Shown here in pieces: positions 35,600 to 37,504 of a DNA stretch of 37,504 bases. The first letter of the stretch is position 1, and each line of letters starts with the position of its first letter. The translations under genes were made by a program, and so were the position numbers. Source of the DNA: Acidobacteriota bacterium (GTDB lineage: Bacteria > Acidobacteriota > Terriglobia > Bryobacterales > UBA6623); NCBI GenBank assembly GCA_027592785.1, contig JAQCLD010000034.1, forward strand, positions 1 to 37,504, read 5' to 3'. The notes beneath the pieces were generated by a model that searched no databases, was not told where the DNA came from, and was given only the letters and a program-made list of their open reading frames with translations.

Positions 35600-36328
35600 A
35601 TGCTCCGCCGTATCCCTTCACCGCTCTGGATTTTTCTGGCCGGTTTTTCCGTTGGCGGACTTCTCGCCGCCAGCCTCCAGCTGACCACCCAAGGCGAGCC
35701 GCCGGCCGAGCCGTCCGAAATCCCGTTGCTGTGGCTAGCCGGGCCGCCACCAGCCATCCCGGTCGCTTATGGGCTCGGAATACCCGGCTTCGCTCTACCC
35801 GTCTTGGACCTCGAACGCAACCTCTGGGCCGATCAGGTCGATCTGTTCGGGAGGCGAATACTTCTTCCAATTCAGGGCATTACAAAGAATAAGTTAAGTG
35901 ATTCTTTCATGGAATCGCGCGGTCCAGGCAACGCTCAGCGCCACCACGCCATCGACCTTGGCGCGCCGCGCGGGCGTCCCGTGCTGGCGGTTGAGGACGG
36001 CACGATTCGCCGCATCAAGTGGCACTCTCGAGGCGGCCTGACAATCTACCAGTACGGCCCCGAAGGCCGTTATTCCTACTACTACGCCCACCTTCAAAAG
36101 GTGGCCAAGGGTCTCGCCGAGGGTTGTCTCGTTCAACGCGGCGACGTGATCGGATACGTCGGCTCTACCGGTAGCGCGTCCAGCGCCTCGCCGCATCTTC
36201 ATTTCGAGGTGCGTAAGATCGCCAATCGAGAGACTTGGTGGGGCGGCGACCCAATCAACCCCTACCCGCTGTTGCTGGCCGGCGAAGAACGCACTCCAGA
36301 CCTGATTCTCAACCAAGCGGCCGACTAG
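35600..36328 (+). CDS. M23 family (LytM-type) peptidoglycan endopeptidase, membrane anchored
   Basis: A 242-residue zinc metallopeptidase cutting peptide cross-links in the cell wall, or regulating amidases if inactive. From ATG 35600 the N-terminus is a short basic piece (MLRRIPSPLW) and one transmembrane segment (IFLAGFSVGGLLAASLQ). Other possible starts (35450, 35555) precede it with no better ribosome binding site. A Pro-rich linker leads to the LytM domain with Zn ligands in HHAIDLG (His about 115, Asp about 119) and HLHFE (His 199, His 201), so it appears catalytically intact. The core is GRPVLAVEDGTIRRIKW, YSYYYAHLQK, GDVIGYVGSTGSAS. It converges with the Nudix gene and overlaps it by 20 nt. 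It probably acts at the periplasmic face of the inner membrane. Stop TAG. Confidence 0.88.
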   Translation: MLRRIPSPLWIFLAGFSVGGLLAASLQLTTQGEPPAEPSEIPLLWLAGPPPAIPVAYGLGIPGFALPVLDLERNLWADQVDLFGRRILLPIQGITKNKLSDSFMESRGPGNAQRHHAIDLGAPRGRPVLAVEDGTIRRIKWHSRGGLTIYQYGPEGRYSYYYAHLQKVAKGLAEGCLVQRGDVIGYVGSTGSASSASPHLHFEVRKIANRETWWGGDPINPYPLLLAGEERTPDLILNQAAD

Positions 36329-36701
36329 CTAGTTCAGCGACAACCCGAGCGTCTCCTTCGAGAAAATCTAGGCTAACCAGTCCGCCAGGGACGACCCACT
36401 TGGTCTCGGCGAAAAACTCGTCGTTGAGCGCTCCGTCGTATGTCTCGACCCAATAGAAAATCAGCTCGATCGGCTCTTTTCCTGCGTAGCCGAACTCATA
36501 ACGCATGAACTCATCGCCCAGGGTCGCTTCGATCCGTAGCTCTTCGCGCAACTCACGGACCAGAGCATCGCGCGGATCTTCTCCTGGCTCCACTTTGCCT
36601 CCGGGAAACTCCCATTTCGAGGCGTGATCCTGGTCAGACCGGCGCCGGCAGGCCAGAATGCGCCCGTCGGAGACCAACAGTCCTGCTACAACCGTGAGCA
36701 A
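36309..36701 (-). CDS. Nudix hydrolase, MutT-like
   Basis: A 130-residue Nudix pyrophosphatase. The full Nudix box GGKVEPGEDPRDALVRELREEL begins at Gly 35 (GX5EX7REUXEEXGU with the family's final Gly replaced), preceded by CRRRSDQDHASKWEFPG, the MutT-type approach that sanitises 8-oxo-dGTP. The substrate could also be another nucleotide derivative. Start TTG 36701 has GGAGG five bases upstream in the preceding gene, whose TGA stop is directly adjacent (TGA-TTG), so translation is coupled with the TraB-like gene. Its 3' end overlaps the M23 gene on the other strand by 20 nt. TGA stop. Gene name mutT is plausible but not proven. Confidence 0.85.
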   Translation of the reverse strand: MLTVVAGLLVSDGRILACRRRSDQDHASKWEFPGGKVEPGEDPRDALVRELREELRIEATLGDEFMRYEFGYAGKEPIELIFYWVETYDGALNDEFFAETKWVVPGGLVSLDFLEGDARVVAELASRPLG

Positions 36702-37504
36702 TCATTCCTCCGCCCCGACCTGCATCACCTGAAATCCATGCGCATCCTGCTGCAGCATTTCCACCAATCCTTTTTCGCCCACGAGGTGGGCCGCGCCGAC
36801 GATGACAAACCATTTGCCGCCGCCCTCGAGCATGTCAACGATCTTCTGGGCCATTCCGACGTTGCGATCGATCAAAATACGCTTGTACAGCGGACGCAGC
36901 TCCGGTTTCTCCTCGTAGTCCTGCAGCAGCATGTTCGCCAACTCCGTAGAGTCGCCGATCTTCCAGGCAACGATCATCCGATCGATTCTCTCGGCGAAAC
37001 TCGCGTACTCGTCGATGGTCGAGATCAGAAAGAGCTCCTGCAGTTCGTCCGACATTTCCGCCAGCATCCGCAACTGAAATTCGGCGGTCTCCAATTCGTG
37101 AACCACCTTGCCTTGCTGCTCAGCGAGTCGCAAGAAATGGCGCTCGATACCGATCTCCGCGTCGAAGCCTACGCGTTGCATCTCCAGGACTTGCAACGTC
37201 GCCGCCGACATCCATGGGCGGAAGCCCTGTAACACCGCTAACGGCAAGCCGCGTTCCGCCAAAAAACCTTGGAAGCGCACGAACCCTTCCGCTGAGAGGT
37301 GATCTTTGACGGTGGAGCCGTCCGAGTACAAGCCCAACTGCATCGCCAGCGCCTGCTGCTGCGCCGTATCGCCTGCGCCGATGTCGACTTCGACAACGAC
37401 ATTGTCTGAAGCGCTGAAGGCCTCTTCAATCCGCGCGTCTAGTTCTTTGACCGCCTGAAGATTGTACAAATAAACATGTTTGGAGGGAAATGTTTTGGGG
37501 CACA
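36702..37504 (-). CDS. TraB/GumN family protein (5' end outside window)
   Basis: The frame is open to the window's right edge. From base 37504 inward it reads CPKTFPSKHVYLYNLQAVKEL, followed by NVVVEVDIG, so the TTG at 37469 is not the true start and the N-terminal part (normally including a signal peptide and GTIH-like motif) is missing. The TraB/GumN fold is recognisable by an N-terminal Glu/Asp pair (VVVEVD), central helices, and the C-terminal WFVIVGAAHLVGEKGLVEML, corresponding to the family's GxxH motif; His in HLVG is retained. Family members are metalloprotease-like proteins of uncertain role (pheromone shutdown or capsular export context in other bacteria). Here the visible parts suggest an active-site-intact homologue. 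Stop TGA lies just before the Nudix TTG start. Confidence 0.75.
   Translation of the reverse strand, partial: CPKTFPSKHVYLYNLQAVKELDARIEEAFSASDNVVVEVDIGAGDTAQQQALAMQLGLYSDGSTVKDHLSAEGFVRFQGFLAERGLPLAVLQGFRPWMSAATLQVLEMQRVGFDAEIGIERHFLRLAEQQGKVVHELETAEFQLRMLAEMSDELQELFLISTIDEYASFAERIDRMIVAWKIGDSTELANMLLQDYEEKPELRPLYKRILIDRNVGMAQKIVDMLEGGGKWFVIVGAAHLVGEKGLVEMLQQDAHGFQVMQVGAEE

Noticed and set aside
1-37504. TAG reassigned to a sense codon throughout the genome
   Set aside because: About 15 genes end naturally at TAG at family-appropriate lengths, two pairs share CTAG stop overlaps, and reading through would create antisense-coded tails.
1-37504. tRNA, rRNA, 6S RNA or tmRNA genes
   Set aside because: No cloverleaf-like or conserved non-coding sequence was seen by eye; the gap after zapA (29 bp) is too short for 6S RNA. 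Small structured RNAs could still be missed.

Overview
This 37.5 kb window is chromosomal DNA of moderately high G+C from a Gram-negative (diderm) bacterium. Envelope functions dominate: a secretin-like protein, an OmpA-domain protein, a PpiD-type periplasmic foldase, an RND efflux system, an M23 peptidase and a PQQ-type beta-propeller. The mix (planctomycete-like ClpS variant, one MFP with two RND permeases, TTG/GTG starts, Ig/PKD-rich secreted proteins) suggests Acidobacteriota or a neighbouring phylum. This is an inference from content; there is no rRNA in the window. I found no tRNA, rRNA, IS element, CRISPR array or phage gene.

Layout. (1) 1-4.85 kb: 3' part of lon, convergent clpS, an RsbRD_N-like protein, and a secreted PQQ-like beta-propeller. 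(2) 4.85-9.66 kb: a structured leader, then a giant OmpA/coiled-coil/collagen-like/PKD-Ig protein broken by one in-frame TAG, convergent with a secretin-like gene. (3) 9.68-13.3 kb, minus strand: orphan NarL-type sensor kinase, a secreted protein of unknown function, rapZ. (4) 13.4-17 kb: alpha/beta hydrolase, htpG, and trmJ, whose stop overlaps that of htpG. (5) 17.0-26.8 kb, plus strand: ppiD-like foldase, then MFP-RND-RND with no TolC gene. (6) 26.8-29.5 kb: two more genes each broken by a single in-frame TAG, a secreted protein of unknown function and an AI-2E family transporter. (7) 29.6-37.5 kb: DUF885 protein lacking the family's putative metal-site residues, SLC13/TrkA-C transporter, zapA, zapB, amidase, M23 peptidase, Nudix hydrolase, and a TraB/GumN protein running off the window.

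The theme is protein quality control (Lon, ClpS, HtpG, PpiD), envelope maintenance and export, and cell division. No closed biosynthetic pathway or defence island is present. The most unusual signal is that three separate, otherwise intact genes (OmpA-like, 26842-28461, AI-2E) are each interrupted by exactly one TAG, in frame, near a domain boundary, with coding sequence continuing for 917, 383 and 313 codons. No gene here is interrupted by TAA, TGA or a frameshift. TAG is also the commonest genuine terminator in the window (15 of 26 by my count), so wholesale reassignment is ruled out. Recent mutation, sequence error or site-specific readthrough remain open.
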